The position numbers and the translations under genes are program-made. DNA of 64,000 nucleotides, taken from an uncultured Clostridia bacterium (GTDB lineage Bacteria; Bacillota; Clostridia; Oscillospirales; Acutalibacteraceae). The stretch covers positions 1-64,000 of the forward strand of contig CAKMIX010000004.1 of NCBI GenBank assembly GCA_927362715.1, in the 5' to 3' direction. Position 1 is the stretch's first letter. Each line of letters begins with the position of its first letter. This document shows, piece by piece, positions 50,590 through 59,158 of this stretch. Under the pieces are notes generated by a model. That model did not search any database, had not been told where the DNA came from, and saw only the letters and a list, made by a program, of their open reading frames with translations.

Positions 50590-51468
50590 ATGAAGATCAT
50601 TGAAAACAAAAGCTTTGATGCGGAACGTGCGCTGTACGGCAGTCACGGCGTTTTGCTGCGCAATGCGGCGTTTGACGGCCCTGCCGACGGGGAAAGCGCA
50701 TTGAAAGAAAGCAGCGATATTGAACTGCAAAATGTGTTCTGCAATCTGCGTTATCCGTTTTGGCATGATCATAACCTTACGATCCGCGACTGCGAAATGA
50801 CCGAGCTTTGCCGCGCGGCGCTTTGGTATTCCGACCACATCACGATCACGGGCACCAAGCTCCATGGCATCAAGGCGCTGCGCGAATGCGCCGATGTGCA
50901 AATGGAGGACTGCGACATCCTCTCACCCGAATTCGGCTGGTCGGTCCGGAACATCACCATGCGCAACTGCACAGCCGAGAGCGAGTACTTTATGCTGCGC
51001 GCCGAGCATCTGCGCTTTTCGGATGTGCGCTTTAAAGGAAAATACTCTTTTCAATATATTTCGGACGCAGTCTTTGAGAACTGCACGCTGGACACGAAAG
51101 ATGCGTTCTGGCACGCGAAAAATGTCACGGTCAAGAACAGCGTAGTCAAAGGGGAGTACCTCGCATGGTATTCCGATGGCTTGACGCTCATCAACTGCAA
51201 GATCATCGGCACGCAGCCGTTTTGCTACTGCAAAAACCTGAAGCTTGTGGACTGCGAAATGATCGACACGGATCTCTGTTTTGAGCGTTCCGAGGTCGAA
51301 GCAACGCTCACGACGCCCGTTTTAAGCATTAAAAACCCCTATGCAGGGCGTATCTGCGTGCCGTCGGTCGGTGAGATCATCCGCGATGATGCGAACGCCA
51401 AGGGCGAGATCGTCGAAGGTGCGCAGACACATACGGCACACAAACACGGTGTGTGCGCCTGCGCGTAG
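50590..51468 (+). CDS. DUF3737 right-handed beta-helix protein
   Basis: 292 aa, RBS AAGAGGTG. Repeating short turns such as ITITGTKLHGIKALRECADV, NITMRNCTAES, VTVKNSVVKGEYLAWYSDGL form a parallel beta-helix. Pentapeptide-like rungs and many Cys/His are present; no signal peptide, so it is cytosolic. DUF3737 proteins have no assigned function; they often cluster with LysR regulators and redox or cyclophilin-like genes in gut bacteria, from memory. Confidence 0.88.
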   Translation: MKIIENKSFDAERALYGSHGVLLRNAAFDGPADGESALKESSDIELQNVFCNLRYPFWHDHNLTIRDCEMTELCRAALWYSDHITITGTKLHGIKALRECADVQMEDCDILSPEFGWSVRNITMRNCTAESEYFMLRAEHLRFSDVRFKGKYSFQYISDAVFENCTLDTKDAFWHAKNVTVKNSVVKGEYLAWYSDGLTLINCKIIGTQPFCYCKNLKLVDCEMIDTDLCFERSEVEATLTTPVLSIKNPYAGRICVPSVGEIIRDDANAKGEIVEGAQTHTAHKHGVCACA

Positions 51469-51483
51469 TGAGGAAGCCGCAGT

Positions 51484-51996
51484 ATGCGAAAACGGATTTT
51501 AGCTATGGCGGCGGCTGCTCTGTTTTGGCTGTCCGTCGCCGGGTGTACCGAAACAAGCCTTTCAGACGCCGAGTCACCCGCCATAGAAACGGCAGCAGCG
51601 GCGCAGCCGACCGAAGAAGAAACGACGCATGCCGAGAAAACGGAAATGGAAAATTTGCAGATCACCGTGAACGGCTCGTCCTTTGCCGTCACGCTGTATG
51701 ATACCGAGGCGGCAAGGGCGCTGCTTGACAAGCTGCCCATGACCGTTACGATGCACGAACTCAACGGCAATGAGAAATACTGTTACATGAACGAAAGCCT
51801 GCCCGCGTCATCCCGGCGCGTCGGGCAGATCCGGACGGGGGATTTGATGCTCTACGGTTCGGACTGTTTGGTGCTGTTTTATGAGAGCTTTCAAACCTCG
51901 TACAGTTACACGACGCTCGGACGTGTGGAAAACGCCGAGGGCCTTGCTGCGGCGCTCGGCACAGGCGACGTGGAAGTTACCTTTGCGGCACAGTAA
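51484..51996 (+). CDS. Lipoprotein with cyclophilin-like fold
   Basis: 170 aa. Signal peptide MRKRILAMAAAALFWLSVAG ending in the lipobox LSVAGC, then an acidic Ala/Thr/Glu linker to about 55. The folded part (ITVNGSSFAVTLYDTEAARA ... VGQIRTGDLMLYGSDCLVLF ... TTLGRVENAEGLA) matches cyclophilin-like proteins found with flavodoxins. No catalytic prolyl-isomerase residues are evident. It is anchored on the outer face of the membrane. Starts 15 bases after the DUF3737 stop. Confidence 0.87.
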   Translation: MRKRILAMAAAALFWLSVAGCTETSLSDAESPAIETAAAAQPTEEETTHAEKTEMENLQITVNGSSFAVTLYDTEAARALLDKLPMTVTMHELNGNEKYCYMNESLPASSRRVGQIRTGDLMLYGSDCLVLFYESFQTSYSYTTLGRVENAEGLAAALGTGDVEVTFAAQ

Positions 51997-52077
51997 TTTT
52001 GAAAATACTGCGGCACATCGCCCAAGAAAACGATTTTGCGGGCGGCGTGTCGTGTGTATTTGGAGATCGAACAGGAT

Positions 52078-53439
52078 ATGACCGAAACACTGCAAACCCC
52101 ATCGATCACGTCTCAAAACAAACGGCAGCTTCTGCGGACGCTGCTGTTTTTGTCGTTGCCCACCGTTGCCGAAGAGATCCTCGCCACGCTCTTGCAATAT
52201 GTAGATACCGCCATGGTCGGGCAGCTCGGGGAACAGGCGACGGCGGCAGTCAGCATCACGACGAACGTGACGTGGCTTGTCAACAGTGTCCCCGGTGCGA
52301 TCGGCACTGCCGTTTTGGTGCTCATCTCCAAGGCGGCGGGTGCAGGGGATAAAGCGCAGGTGCAAAAGCTTTCACAGCAGGCACTCCTGCTGTCCGTTGT
52401 GTCGGGTGCGCTGCTGGGTGCAGTATCTATCCTGTTAAGCCCGTTCATCCCGGTTTGGATGGGCGCCGAGGCGGCGATCTGTGAACAGGCATCGCGTTAT
52501 TTCTTCATCATCAGCGTGCCGATGGTGTTCCGTTCCGTAAGCTCGGTGCTGGGCGACGCGCTGCGTGCCGTGCAGAACACTAAAACGCCCATGCTCATCA
52601 GCCTTGCGGCGAACGGGCTGAATATCGTGCTCAACTATTTCTTGATCTACACGTTCGCGCTCGGTGTAGACGGCGCTGCGATCGCTTCGGCGATCTCTTA
52701 CACGCTGTCCGGCGTTTTGATGTTCGTGTGCTGCCGCCGAAATGCAGATCTGCGCTGGCACTGGCGGACATTTTCTCCCGATAAGCGGCTTTTGCGTGCC
52801 TGCGTTTCGGTCGGTACGCCCGTGCTCGGCAGCAGCATGGTCGCATGCCTTGGGTATGTTGTGTTCGCAAGCCTCGTTTCCGGCATGGGCACGACGGTGT
52901 TTGCCGCGCACTCCATCGCCGTCACGGCGGAGACCGTGTTTTATGTGCCCGGCTATGGGCTGCGCACGGCGGCTTCCACCCTGATCGGCAATGCCCGCGG
53001 CGAGGGGAATGCAACAAAGCTGAAAACGGTCGCGAAGCTGAGCGTCGGGCTGACGGTAGCCATGATGTTCGTCAGCGGTTTGGTTCTGTTTTTCGGCGCT
53101 GAACCGCTGATGCGGCTGTTCACACCCGTGGATGCCGTAGCGGTCCTTGGCGCGCAGATGCTGCGCTTAGTCGCGCTTTCCGAGCCGTTCTACGGGCTGA
53201 TGATCGTGCTCGAGGGCGTATTTTATGGCCTCGGGCGCACACGCTATGCTTTCTTTGTGGAAACGGCGGGTATGTGGGGCGTTCGCATTTTATTTACCTT
53301 CCTGTGTGTAAATATTTGGGGGCTCTCGCTTTACGCCGTGTGGTACTGTATGATCGCGGATAACGTCTGCAAAGCGATTTTGTTTGCCATTCCGTTCCTG
53401 CGGAAGAAAACGCTCCGCACCCTGTTGCAAGCGAGATAA
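52078..53439 (+). CDS. MATE-family efflux transporter (second copy)
   Basis: ATG 52078 with GGAG upstream. 453 aa, 12 helices, two MatE halves: LFLSLPTVAEEILATLLQYV, then DTAMVGQLG ... and SVGTPVLGSSMVACLGYVVF. Sequence differs clearly from the MATE at 42354, so it is not a recent duplicate. Last gene of the LysR-controlled cluster and probably its export component. Confidence 0.93.
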   Translation: MTETLQTPSITSQNKRQLLRTLLFLSLPTVAEEILATLLQYVDTAMVGQLGEQATAAVSITTNVTWLVNSVPGAIGTAVLVLISKAAGAGDKAQVQKLSQQALLLSVVSGALLGAVSILLSPFIPVWMGAEAAICEQASRYFFIISVPMVFRSVSSVLGDALRAVQNTKTPMLISLAANGLNIVLNYFLIYTFALGVDGAAIASAISYTLSGVLMFVCCRRNADLRWHWRTFSPDKRLLRACVSVGTPVLGSSMVACLGYVVFASLVSGMGTTVFAAHSIAVTAETVFYVPGYGLRTAASTLIGNARGEGNATKLKTVAKLSVGLTVAMMFVSGLVLFFGAEPLMRLFTPVDAVAVLGAQMLRLVALSEPFYGLMIVLEGVFYGLGRTRYAFFVETAGMWGVRILFTFLCVNIWGLSLYAVWYCMIADNVCKAILFAIPFLRKKTLRTLLQAR

Positions 53440-53455
53440 AACAAAATAAACAGCA

Positions 53456-53490
53456 AGCACCGCCCGCAAATGCGGGCGGTGCTCTTTCAT
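53456..53490. terminator. Terminator between MATE and anti-sigma kinase genes
   Basis: A perfect 13-bp stem AGCACCGCCCGCA / TGCGGGCGGTGCT followed by CTTTC, lying between convergent genes. Confidence 0.85.
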
Positions 53491-53499
53491 TTTTAGCAA

Positions 53500-53910
53500 T
53501 TATGCCATACTCTTTTTGACACGCAAAATGTTCTGCCCGTTTTCGCGGGTGTAGGTGATCTCGTCCATGCTGTGCTTGACGATGTATAAGCCGAGCCCGC
53601 CGGGTTCACGCGCTTGGGCGTCGCTTGTGATGTCCGGCGTTTCCGCTTGCAGCGGGTCGAAGGGCACGCCGTGATCGATAAAGGTCAAAATCACCGAAAG
53701 CGGTTCTTTTTCGACCTCCACACGTACGGTCACAGGCCCTGTGTCCGGGCGGTATGCATAGCGCGCAATGTTGCTGAACAGTTCATCAATGGCGATGTCG
53801 ATCTGCCGCAGCGCCTTTTGCGGACAGTTGAGCGCTTCCAGCTGAGTATTCACGAATTCGGTCACCGCTTCAATATTTTCGATCGTTGCATCCAGTGTTC
53901 GTTCCTGCAT
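53500..53910 (-). CDS. RsbW-like anti-sigma factor / serine kinase (GHKL ATPase)
   Basis: 136 aa, RBS GGAGG. GHKL (HATPase_c) features: N-box IDELFSN with Glu43 and Asn47, G1 box DHGVPFD (Asp79, Gly81), G2 GGLGLYIVKH (104-113). Such proteins bind a sigma factor or phosphorylate a STAS antagonist. It overlaps the end of the phosphatase gene by 41 bases, so it is part of the STAS-transporter-phosphatase operon. No sigma factor gene is in the window. Confidence 0.92.
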   Translation of the reverse strand: MQERTLDATIENIEAVTEFVNTQLEALNCPQKALRQIDIAIDELFSNIARYAYRPDTGPVTVRVEVEKEPLSVILTFIDHGVPFDPLQAETPDITSDAQAREPGGLGLYIVKHSMDEITYTRENGQNILRVKKSMA

Positions 53911-56338
53911 GACCGTCCTCCTTTCGCTTCAAAAAACGCAGATAAAGCGTTGTGATATCGTCGAACTGCGGTGCACCGCCGGCGAAGGCGTCCACATCCG
54001 CACGTACCTTTTCACAAAGAACTCGTGCCAAGTCATCCGAATTTGCCTGCAGCAGCGCTTTCAGCCGCTCGCTGCCGTATAAATGCTCCGCCTTGTCCTC
54101 GGCTTCGGTCACACCGTCCGTATACAAAAAGATCCCGTCGCCCGGTTGTAAATCCAGCGTATTTTTTTTGTACTGCGTGTTTTCAAGGCCCGCCAGCACA
54201 AAGCCGCCTTTGCCTTTCAAAAAATCAAATCGACCGTTTCTGCGCACAAGCGGCGGGTTGTGTCCCGCGTTGGCGTATTCCAAAGCGCCTGTTTTCAGGT
54301 TCAAAATCCCGAGCCACGCGGTCACAAACATGCCCGCATCGTTGTTTTTATATAGCTCGGCGTTTGCAAGCGTCAGGATCTCATCCGGCGTGTGCCCGGC
54401 TTCCGCCAGCCCCTTGATGAGCGTTTTCGAGGTCATCATGAACATCGCGGCCGGAATGCCTTTCCCCGAAACGTCCGCGATCAGGAACGCAAGCCTGTCC
54501 TCACCGAGCAGGAAGAAGTCATAGAAATCCCCGCCGACCTCTTTGGCGGCGTCCATACTCGCGTAAATATCCAGTTCCGTCCTGTCGGGATACGGTGGGA
54601 ACACCTGCGGCAGTGCGGCGTATTGAATGACCTTGGCGTATTCAAGCTCCCGGTCGATCCTCGCGGACGCTTCGGCGATATACCGCTTGAGCGTTGTGAC
54701 CGTGGAGTTGATGTCATCCGAAAGCGAAGCAAATTCCGCGTTGCTGCGTACGTCTACGACCTCGTTCAGATTGCCGCCCGTGATCTTCGCAAGTGAGCGG
54801 TTGATCTTGCGGATGTTGTCTACGATCAGGCGTTTGATGAGCACATAGATCAGCAAAAACAGCGCGGCAAAGATCAAAACCTCCATGAACACAAGGATGT
54901 ATACGGACATATCCCTTGTGAACACGGCTTCGCTTTGCGGCAGCACGGCGATGATGCGGTAGCCCTCGCCGGTCACATACATACAGTAGGAGGGCGTGCC
55001 GTGCACCTCCGCGGAAAAGCGCACGCCCTCGGGAACCGACATGGCGTCCGCCTGTAAGCCGATCTCCGAAAGGGAAAGGCCCTCTCCGCCGCCGCGGTCG
55101 CTGACGATGATCTGATCTTCGTTGCAGATGATCAGCGAACCGCTCTCGCCGACATGGCGGTTGCGCGTTGCGCCAACGACCTGCCGGTCGATGTCCTCCT
55201 GAAAATGTGCCGCGTCATAGCCGACCTGCACAAAGCCACCGCCCGAAAGAGCTACGCCCGCATATTTGCGCCAAACGGAAGCATCAGAGGAGGTCGGCTG
55301 ATAGCTTTGTACATATTCCCGTGCGCCGTCCAGAAGCGTCAAAAATTCCCTTGACTGCTCGCCGGAGGCCATATCGTAATTCCAAAAGCTCGGGTTTGTT
55401 CCTTTTACGATCACGCCGTTTTCGTCGATCACATTGATCTCTGCAACGTCCATGTCTTCCGCGATCTCGGCAAGACGCGCGTTGTCTGCGTTCGGCTCGC
55501 GCTCCAAAAGCGCTGCGACCTCTCGCGTGATGGAAAGCAGATTTTCGTCTGAAGCATCCGAAATATCCTGCCGCACATCCTCAAGGTTGAGCGAAAGCAG
55601 GCTGTCCGTTTCGCTTTCGGAAACCTTGGTCTGCATAGCATAGGTGAAGATTCCCGTGGCGCAGAAGGCGACCAGAATACAGGCGAGCAGCCACCGCTGA
55701 AAGGTCTGGGAGATGTTGCGCTTTTCGCGGGGCTTTTGATGCTTTTCCTTGCCTAAGGCGGAAACGATCAGCAGTGCGCACATCACGGAAAGGCTGTTGC
55801 TCACAAGCATCGGGACGGTGCACGTCTGCACATAGCCGAAAGCGGTGCGCACGTCGCTGACGTTTGTAAAAAAGATCATCAGCATATGCAGCGTTTCCAT
55901 GATCAGACCTACGGCAAGCCCGTAGTACCATGTCGGCTTTTTGTTTTCAAAGACAAATTTCCGCAGTATCGACCCGAAAAGACCCGCTAAAACCGTTGCG
56001 ATCGAACAGGCAAGCTGGGTATACGCGCCTGCGCCCCAAAATACGGCAAAATACCGTTCCACACCGCCGATAAAACCTGCCAAGATCCCTGCGGGCGCAC
56101 CAAACAGCAGCCCCGCGCACAGCGGCGCCGCATCGCGAACATTTACAACAGCTCCGTCAATGGGTACGCCGAACTCGGTGTTGCATACGGCGACTAACCC
56201 GAACACAAGTCCGTACAAGGCCTGTTTCACACCGTAAGGCAGCCTGCCGAACGCTGTCTTGCGTTCCGCTTGGTAAAAACAGGCGGAGCATAAAACCGGC
56301 AGCAGGGCGAGAACGGTTAGTTGCAGATAGACTCGCAT
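53870..56338 (-). CDS. LytS-like 5TM / sensor / SpoIIE-type PP2C phosphatase
   Basis: The start is ATG 56338 (GGTGA upstream; GTG 56350 is an alternative). 822 aa. N-terminal hydrophobic part (about 1-215) resembles the 5TM-5TMR-LYT receptor (FGVPIDGAVVNVRDAAPLCA, GAPAGILAGFIGG). Then an extracellular sensor between two helices, a HAMP-like KINRSLAKITGGNLNEVVDV, a helical linker, and a C-terminal PP2C/SpoIIE domain (GGDFYDFFLLGEDRLAFLIA, DVSGKGIPAAMFM, DGIFLYTDGVTEA, FDDITTLYL). Likely dephosphorylates the phospho-STAS protein of the same operon in response to an outside signal. Confidence 0.92.
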   Translation of the reverse strand: MRVYLQLTVLALLPVLCSACFYQAERKTAFGRLPYGVKQALYGLVFGLVAVCNTEFGVPIDGAVVNVRDAAPLCAGLLFGAPAGILAGFIGGVERYFAVFWGAGAYTQLACSIATVLAGLFGSILRKFVFENKKPTWYYGLAVGLIMETLHMLMIFFTNVSDVRTAFGYVQTCTVPMLVSNSLSVMCALLIVSALGKEKHQKPREKRNISQTFQRWLLACILVAFCATGIFTYAMQTKVSESETDSLLSLNLEDVRQDISDASDENLLSITREVAALLEREPNADNARLAEIAEDMDVAEINVIDENGVIVKGTNPSFWNYDMASGEQSREFLTLLDGAREYVQSYQPTSSDASVWRKYAGVALSGGGFVQVGYDAAHFQEDIDRQVVGATRNRHVGESGSLIICNEDQIIVSDRGGGEGLSLSEIGLQADAMSVPEGVRFSAEVHGTPSYCMYVTGEGYRIIAVLPQSEAVFTRDMSVYILVFMEVLIFAALFLLIYVLIKRLIVDNIRKINRSLAKITGGNLNEVVDVRSNAEFASLSDDINSTVTTLKRYIAEASARIDRELEYAKVIQYAALPQVFPPYPDRTELDIYASMDAAKEVGGDFYDFFLLGEDRLAFLIADVSGKGIPAAMFMMTSKTLIKGLAEAGHTPDEILTLANAELYKNNDAGMFVTAWLGILNLKTGALEYANAGHNPPLVRRNGRFDFLKGKGGFVLAGLENTQYKKNTLDLQPGDGIFLYTDGVTEAEDKAEHLYGSERLKALLQANSDDLARVLCEKVRADVDAFAGGAPQFDDITTLYLRFLKRKEDGHAGTNTGCNDRKY

Positions 56339-56342
56339 CGCT

Positions 56343-57950
56343 TCACCCACGCTTTCTCAATACTTTATCATTTAAAAGCTGCATCTTGTTCGCCTGCAGC
56401 AGCATTTCACATTGCAGGAAGGTGATGTTGAAGCCGGTCGCAAGGAAATCGAACAGGATGTCCAAAACAAGTATGATCTCCAACGCCTCGGCGGGGATGC
56501 CGAGCTGGGAAAATATGATGGTATAGCACGTCAGCGCCCCGCCGGGAACGGGGGGAGAGGCAACGGTCAGGATCGTCACGATGAGCACCGCCATGATGAT
56601 CCACGCGACCGATATTTCGACCTGATAGCCTTCCGCCATATACAGCGCGCATACCATAAAATTGATGGCTGTGGCGGGGGCATACAGCACGATCCCCAGC
56701 GGGATGCCGAAGTTCGTCAATCGGTTACTGATGCCGAGCTCTTTTTCACAGCAACTGATGTTCGTACCGAACGCCGCAGAGGAGGAAGCGGTCGTCAAGG
56801 CGATCAAAAAGGAGGGGAAGCACTTTCGTATGAACAGCGTGGGCTTTACGCGCTTTTTCAAGCAGATATAACCGATGATCACGGCAAGGATCAGTACCGT
56901 CGCGATCGCAAAGAAAACAAGCGGTTTCCACGCCGTTGTTACGACCCCGAGGGAATCTGACCAAATGAGCTGCAAGAGGACGATGAAAATGAAGCAGGGT
57001 ACAAGGCTGCCGACAAGCTCCATCAAAAATTGGATGATGTAATTGATCTGCTCGATAAGTTCTGCCACGACCTTCGTCTGGTTCCCTAAAATGAGCATGA
57101 CGCTTCCGACAACGGCTGCGATCAAAATGATCTGCATCATGTTCCCGTCCGTGAAGGGGCTGAAAATATTTTCGGGGAAAATATCCAGGATCATGTTGAA
57201 CACGCCCGAAAGCTGCGAGCTGTCTGTGCTGCCCGTCGAAAAGTGCAGATCAAAGCAGGGCAGCAGCAGCGCGGCGGAAACTGCGGAAATGAGCAGCGTG
57301 AGCCCCAAAAAGCGCAGGATCATCTTTTTGCCGATGCGTCCGAGCGTCGTCGCATCCCCGATGCCGTAAATGCCCCATGCAACGGAGAGAAAGATCATCG
57401 GACCCGCAATGGTGGAGAGGATCCCTAAAAAAGTGTCATAAAGCGGCGTTAAAACGCTTTCGGTTGCGGCAATGCGCATCGTATCCGGCAAAAGAAAGCC
57501 GCCAAAGCCGAAGACCAGCGCGGCAACCACCGCAGCGCAAAGGCTTATAAGCGGATTGATCTTGCGCTTTTTCAGCTTAAAAAGCACTTGGTTTTTGCCG
57601 TTGTGATAGCTGTACGCAGGGGAAAGCCCCAGATTCGCAAGCAGGCGCGCGCCGAATTCGCCGAAATCCTCCTCTTGTGTCTTGTCGCTGCTTTCCAAAG
57701 GATTGCAAGCGTCCCCCGTCGTTTCCAGCAGGATGTACGGCCGCCCGAAGCGGCTGCCGGTCCGCATGGTAAACATGCCGTCGGAACTGAAAAAATCCTG
57801 CCACTTTAAAAGCAGCGTCTCCACGGAGAGCCGCAAGCGCAGGATGCTTTTCTTGTCTGTTGCGGTTTTTTCCAAAAATTGCTGTGTTTTTTCCGATGCC
57901 GCGTCTACGGAAGCCGCAGAAAAGGGATAGACCGTTTTTTCCGCTTTCAT
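56343..57950 (-). CDS. Dicarboxylate/amino acid:cation symporter with degenerate GHKL-like N-terminus
   Basis: The start is ATG 57950, 2 bases beyond the STAS stop. 535 aa. Residues ~131-535 form a DAACS symporter (SLCAAVVAALVFGFGGFLLP, LTTASSSAAFGTNIS serine-rich motif, APATAINFM, PPVPGGALTCYTI hairpin). Residues ~15-130 align by eye with the RsbW-like protein of this operon: LRLSVETLLLKW with IDIAIDELFSN; YILLETTGDACNPLE with VILTFIDHGVPFDP; GEFGARLLANLG with GGLGLYIVKHS; YSYHNGKNQVLFKLKKR with YTRENGQNILRVKK. N-box Asn and G-box residues are lost, so it is a pseudo-kinase-like domain. It may couple transport to partner switching. Confidence 0.88.
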   Translation of the reverse strand: MKAEKTVYPFSAASVDAASEKTQQFLEKTATDKKSILRLRLSVETLLLKWQDFFSSDGMFTMRTGSRFGRPYILLETTGDACNPLESSDKTQEEDFGEFGARLLANLGLSPAYSYHNGKNQVLFKLKKRKINPLISLCAAVVAALVFGFGGFLLPDTMRIAATESVLTPLYDTFLGILSTIAGPMIFLSVAWGIYGIGDATTLGRIGKKMILRFLGLTLLISAVSAALLLPCFDLHFSTGSTDSSQLSGVFNMILDIFPENIFSPFTDGNMMQIILIAAVVGSVMLILGNQTKVVAELIEQINYIIQFLMELVGSLVPCFIFIVLLQLIWSDSLGVVTTAWKPLVFFAIATVLILAVIIGYICLKKRVKPTLFIRKCFPSFLIALTTASSSAAFGTNISCCEKELGISNRLTNFGIPLGIVLYAPATAINFMVCALYMAEGYQVEISVAWIIMAVLIVTILTVASPPVPGGALTCYTIIFSQLGIPAEALEIILVLDILFDFLATGFNITFLQCEMLLQANKMQLLNDKVLRKRG

Positions 57951-57954
57951 GCGT

Positions 57955-58263
57955 TTACCCGGCTTTCCGTTCAATGGTCAGGATGTCGGCAAACCCCGTC
58001 ATTTCGAATACTTCCATGACCGTCTCGTTCGGATCGAGGATCGTAACGCCGCCGGTTTGCGCAAAACGCTTTTGCGCGGCAAGCAGAACACGCAGCCCTG
58101 CGGAAGATATGTATTCCAGATCCCGAAAATCCAGGACCAATTCCGTAATATTCTCGGCATTGTCAAAGATCTCCGCCTCCAGCTGCGGGGCGGTCACAGT
58201 GTCAAGCCTGCCCGTTAAAGTAAGCGTGCGGCGGGCGTTTTCCTCTTGCTTTCGGATCGTCAT
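57955..58263 (-). CDS. STAS-domain anti-sigma factor antagonist
   Basis: 102 aa. RTLTLTGRLDTVTAPQLEAE, LVLDFRDLEYISSAGLRVLL with the phosphorylatable Ser53/Ser54 in I-S-S-A-G. It is the switch protein: when dephosphorylated it binds the RsbW-like kinase (53500). First gene of the four-gene partner-switching operon; promoter TTGACA/TATAAT at 58362-58334. Confidence 0.93.
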   Translation of the reverse strand: MTIRKQEENARRTLTLTGRLDTVTAPQLEAEIFDNAENITELVLDFRDLEYISSAGLRVLLAAQKRFAQTGGVTILDPNETVMEVFEMTGFADILTIERKAG

Positions 58264-58333
58264 ATTATAGCCTCCGATCGGGGATGAAAATAGGTGCGGC
58301 AGCCGCCGCCGAACCCCGATTTTTCATGTATCT

Positions 58334-58362
58334 ATTATATTTCAACCCGGGAAATTTGTCAA
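58334..58362 (-). promoter_or_regulatory. Promoter of the partner-switching operon
   Basis: On the minus strand consensus TTGACA (58362-58357) and TATAAT (58339-58334), 17 bases apart, 70 bases before the STAS start. The truncated beta-helix gene begins immediately behind it on the other strand. Confidence 0.9.
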
Positions 58363-58381
58363 TGCAGCAACGAGTTTCTGT

Positions 58382-59154
58382 GCAGCCCTTATCACCTTTA
58401 CCGGCACGCGCGCAAGCGCGATCCGGGGAACGGGCAGCGACATCACGATCCAAAACTGCACCGTCAAAAATGTCGGGGAAAATGCCATAGAGCTGACGGG
58501 CGAGCGTATCCTCGTCGAAAACAATACGATCACGGCCACCGGCAAGGCGGGCGTGATCCTCACGGGCGGCGACCGCGAGACGCTCACATCAAGTGAAAAT
58601 GTCGTGACCAACAATCTGATCTATGACTGGTCGCAGGTTTACAGGACTTACCAGGCGGCGGTGAGCCTGAACGGTGTGGGCGCAGTGTGCAGCCATAACG
58701 AGATCTACAATTCCCCGCATGAGGCGATCACGTACTCCGGCAACAACCACGTCATCGAATATAACGTGATCCATGATGTCGTGCTGGAATCCTCGGATGT
58801 AGGCGCGATCTACGCGGGGCGCAGTTGGAGCTATTACGGGAATGTTATCCGGTACAACTGCATTTACAACATCGGCTCCGAAGATTTTACGCCGAGCGGC
58901 ATTTATTTTGACGATGCGCTTTCCGGACAGGAAGCCTACGGGAATCTGCTTATCAACATTCCGGGCTGTGCCTTCCTGTTAGGCGGCGGCCGTGATCTGA
59001 AAATCGAAAACAACCAGATCATAAATGCGGCCACGCCGATTTACTATGATGACCGCGCAATGCCTGTGCCAAGAAGAAGCCCGAAGCGCCGTCCTCCGGC
59101 AGGCAGGAATACCTGCAGGCGGTCGTCAATTCCGCGCTGTTCGGGGAAGGGTAA
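58382..59154 (+). pseudogene. Truncated and frameshifted parallel beta-helix protein (glycan-active type)
   Basis: Translation (ITFTGTRASAIRGTGSDITI ... NCTVKNVGENAIELTGERIL ... HNEIYNSPHEAITYSGNNHV ... YDDRA) is a right-handed beta-helix as in polysaccharide lyases and GH-like beta-helix enzymes. There is no start codon or N-terminus: the frame runs back without a ribosome site into the STAS promoter. Near 59055-59062 the frame must shift to continue ACAKKKPEAPSSGRQEYLQA and end VVNSALFGEG at TAA 59154. It is therefore a relic, cut at the promoter of the neighbouring operon. Confidence 0.8.
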
Positions 59155-59158
59155 AACG

